Positions 62,799 through 64,000 of a DNA stretch of 64,000 nucleotides are shown in pieces. The DNA is taken from NCBI RefSeq assembly GCF_000518705.1, contig NZ_JAEC01000012.1, positions 107,852-171,851 on the forward strand, read 5' to 3'. The stretch's first letter is position 1. The number at the start of each line of letters is the position of its first letter. The DNA is from Shewanella colwelliana ATCC 39565 (lineage in GTDB: Bacteria > Pseudomonadota > Gammaproteobacteria > Enterobacterales > Shewanellaceae). The position numbers and the translations under genes are program-made. The notes beneath the pieces were generated by a model that ran no database searches, had not been told where the DNA came from, and worked only from the letters and a program-made list of their open reading frames with translations.

Positions 62799-63526
62799 TT
62801 TGAGGTCTTAATTCCAGTTAAACTAAAATAATTCGGCGAAAGTTTACTAATGTTTTTGTGTTTAATATTATGCCTTAAAGACTCAATAAAGCTATTAATA
62901 TCAGAATCTAATGGTATATCGTGAAAATCTAAAAAGTCATAATCCCACCATTGTAACGCAAGTAGTGCTTTTATTACCTCTGTCGTGAAGCGGTAGCGGA
63001 TAACTTTGGCAGGAATACCACCGACAATGGCGTAATCGGGCACATCTTTCGTTACTACGGCATTGGCGGCAATGACTGCGCCGTTGCCGATACGAATACC
63101 AGGTTTTAGCACGGCATTATTACCTATCCATACATCATTCATGATGGTTATAGCGGGGGATTTTGGCTCTCCGTAGGTTTTTAAAAAGCCTTCGGGTAGC
63201 GAAGGTAGTTGAAACTCGTCATTTGAATAGGTGACAGAGCTCGTGCTAAAGCGTTCTAGCGGATGTTGAAAACCTAAGCTAGTAACATTTCGTGCGATAG
63301 AGCAATAGCGCCCTACTATCGTATTTTGTGGCAAGCTGCTGCGAGAGTATGAATAAGCTCCCATAGAGTGTAGAACCTTGCCCTTGATAAAGGCACTGTT
63401 TTGCTCAATCTTGATATTAGGATCGACCTTAATCCGTTTCCAATAATGTATGGACTTCGGGATCTGTATGCTCAATGCTGCAAGTTGTTTTCGGATACGG
63501 TAGCCGATTGAGATTCTGTGGTACAT
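62795..63526 (-). CDS. CatB-like hexapeptide-repeat acetyltransferase
   Basis: 243 residues. Left-handed beta-helix repeats [LIV]-G-x4 run through about 85-185 ('I-V-G-R-Y-C-S-I-A', 'V-W-I-G-N-N-A-V-L-K-P-G-I-R-I-G-N-G-A-V-I-A-A-N-A-V-V-T-K-D' read in pieces), ending with 'P-A-K-V-I-R-Y-R-F'. Resembles CatB/Vat-type xenobiotic or sugar O-acetyltransferases; acceptor unknown. Forms a coupled pair with the cyclo-ligase, an unusual combination. Confidence 0.82.
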   Translation of the reverse strand: MYHRISIGYRIRKQLAALSIQIPKSIHYWKRIKVDPNIKIEQNSAFIKGKVLHSMGAYSYSRSSLPQNTIVGRYCSIARNVTSLGFQHPLERFSTSSVTYSNDEFQLPSLPEGFLKTYGEPKSPAITIMNDVWIGNNAVLKPGIRIGNGAVIAANAVVTKDVPDYAIVGGIPAKVIRYRFTTEVIKALLALQWWDYDFLDFHDIPLDSDINSFIESLRHNIKHKNISKLSPNYFSLTGIKTSK

Positions 63527-63785
63527 GTTTAGCCTAGCTTAGGTTGAGTTTGAAAATTATGTTGCTAGGGTATTTTAGCTCTCTCTTTTACGACTAAATT
63601 CGCCTTACCTCACAAAAGAAAACCTTGGCGTGTTTAGGCTTGCGGGGAGTTTTTGTGGTCAGGTTGCAGGTGTAACATCCTTGTGGTGGGCTCGTTGCGT
63701 TGAGGTTGGGTAGGTGGGGCAATAATGTGCTCAAGGCGGCAAAGCGATCGGAGGTTTTTTATACCTGACACTGAGACCTTATCGA

Positions 63786-64000
63786 CCATAGATGTTTCAA
63801 GGTGGCTATCTGTTTAGTGACTATCTTAAGGCATAAAAAAACCACCGCTGTTTAAGGCGATGGTATTTTATTTGAATTGCTCCCCAAGATGCCGTTATCG
63901 GTTTAGCCCTTGAGCCCATAGAGGTTTCAAGGTGGCTATTTGTTTAGTGACTATCTGTTTAGTGGCTATCTTAAGGCATAAAAAAACCACCGCTGTTTAA
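63786..64000. repeat. Direct duplication containing the terminator
   Basis: 63786-63860 repeats at 63916-64000 with a 130-bp offset that becomes 145 bp after an extra 15-bp unit (GTTTAGTGACTATCT) in the second copy. The second hairpin is cut by the window edge. Confidence 0.85.
63835..63864 (-). terminator. Minus-strand intrinsic terminator, first copy
   Basis: On the minus strand ACCATCGC-CTTAAACA-GCGGTGGT (one U-G pair) is followed by seven T. It should end a transcript entering from the right of the window. Confidence 0.8.

Larger units (their letters stand above)
63527..64000. other. Intergenic region with tandem-duplicated terminator segment
   Basis: About 474 bp with no gene. The right third contains two copies of a segment (63786-63860 and 63916-64000+) each with a minus-strand hairpin. 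The part 63540-63780 has no recognised RNA. Confidence 0.5.

Noticed and set aside
63540..63780. 6S RNA on the minus strand upstream of the acetyltransferase
   Set aside because: Some short 6S-like words are present, but no closing stem and central bubble could be drawn.

Overview
The window reads as chromosomal DNA of a Shewanella-like gammaproteobacterium. The pointers are an OmcA/MtrC-family decaheme lipoprotein cytochrome, a Tat-exported split-Soret-type diheme cytochrome, ToxR-like membrane regulators, an MSHA-type pilin, and gammaproteobacterial gene sets such as xerD-dsbC-recJ and srmB next to trmN6. No rRNA, tRNA, CRISPR array, prophage or complete insertion sequence was found. Coding density is high on both strands. 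The main exceptions are a gene-poor patch at 7.6-9.3 kb and two copies of a MITE-like repeat.

Layout. 0-4 kb: the end of one ToxR-like regulator plus a FidL-like partner, a minus-strand operon for a split-Soret cytochrome and a lipoprotein, then a second complete ToxR-like/FidL-like pair. 4-9.3 kb: a two-TM protein of unknown function, a BNR-repeat lipoprotein, a Cys-rich secreted protein and decayed, repeat-bearing spacers. 9.3-16.9 kb: decaheme cytochrome, two overlapping LysR-type genes transcribed away from it, a PAS/degenerate-GGDEF membrane sensor and a radical SAM protein. 17-25.4 kb: RND pump with its adaptor, srmB, trmN6 and brnQ. 25.4-29.4 kb: MITE-like copy A, xerD, dsbC, recJ. 29.8-38.7 kb: an M19-like protein that appears to lack key metal ligands, DJ-1/PfpI protein with LysR, MITE-like copy B, TetR with coniferyl-aldehyde-dehydrogenase-like gene, a stress cluster (SpoIIAA-like and two UspA), and a NemR-like TetR divergent from an Old Yellow Enzyme with three palindromic operators. 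39-48.3 kb: HupE/UreJ-like protein with a membrane-anchored partner, a bacterial-PH-domain operon, an HTH/FAD-oxidoreductase operon, an ABC exporter and lipocalin. 48.3-64 kb: acyl-CoA ligase, ccoG, a PAS-sigma54 activator, a TonB receptor, DsbD-gamma-like thioredoxin, LysE, an orphan pilin, ung, a three-part membrane protein, NlpE-like lipoprotein, a solute-binding protein, and an acetyltransferase overlapping 5-formyl-THF cyclo-ligase.

The genes form several local sense-and-respond modules. The least explained are the paired ToxR/FidL-like regulators around the split-Soret operon, the decaheme/dual-LysR locus, the metal-ligand-poor M19 protein, and the MITE-like element whose end supplies the last codons of a TetR gene. 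All assignments come from reading the sequence; no database search was run.
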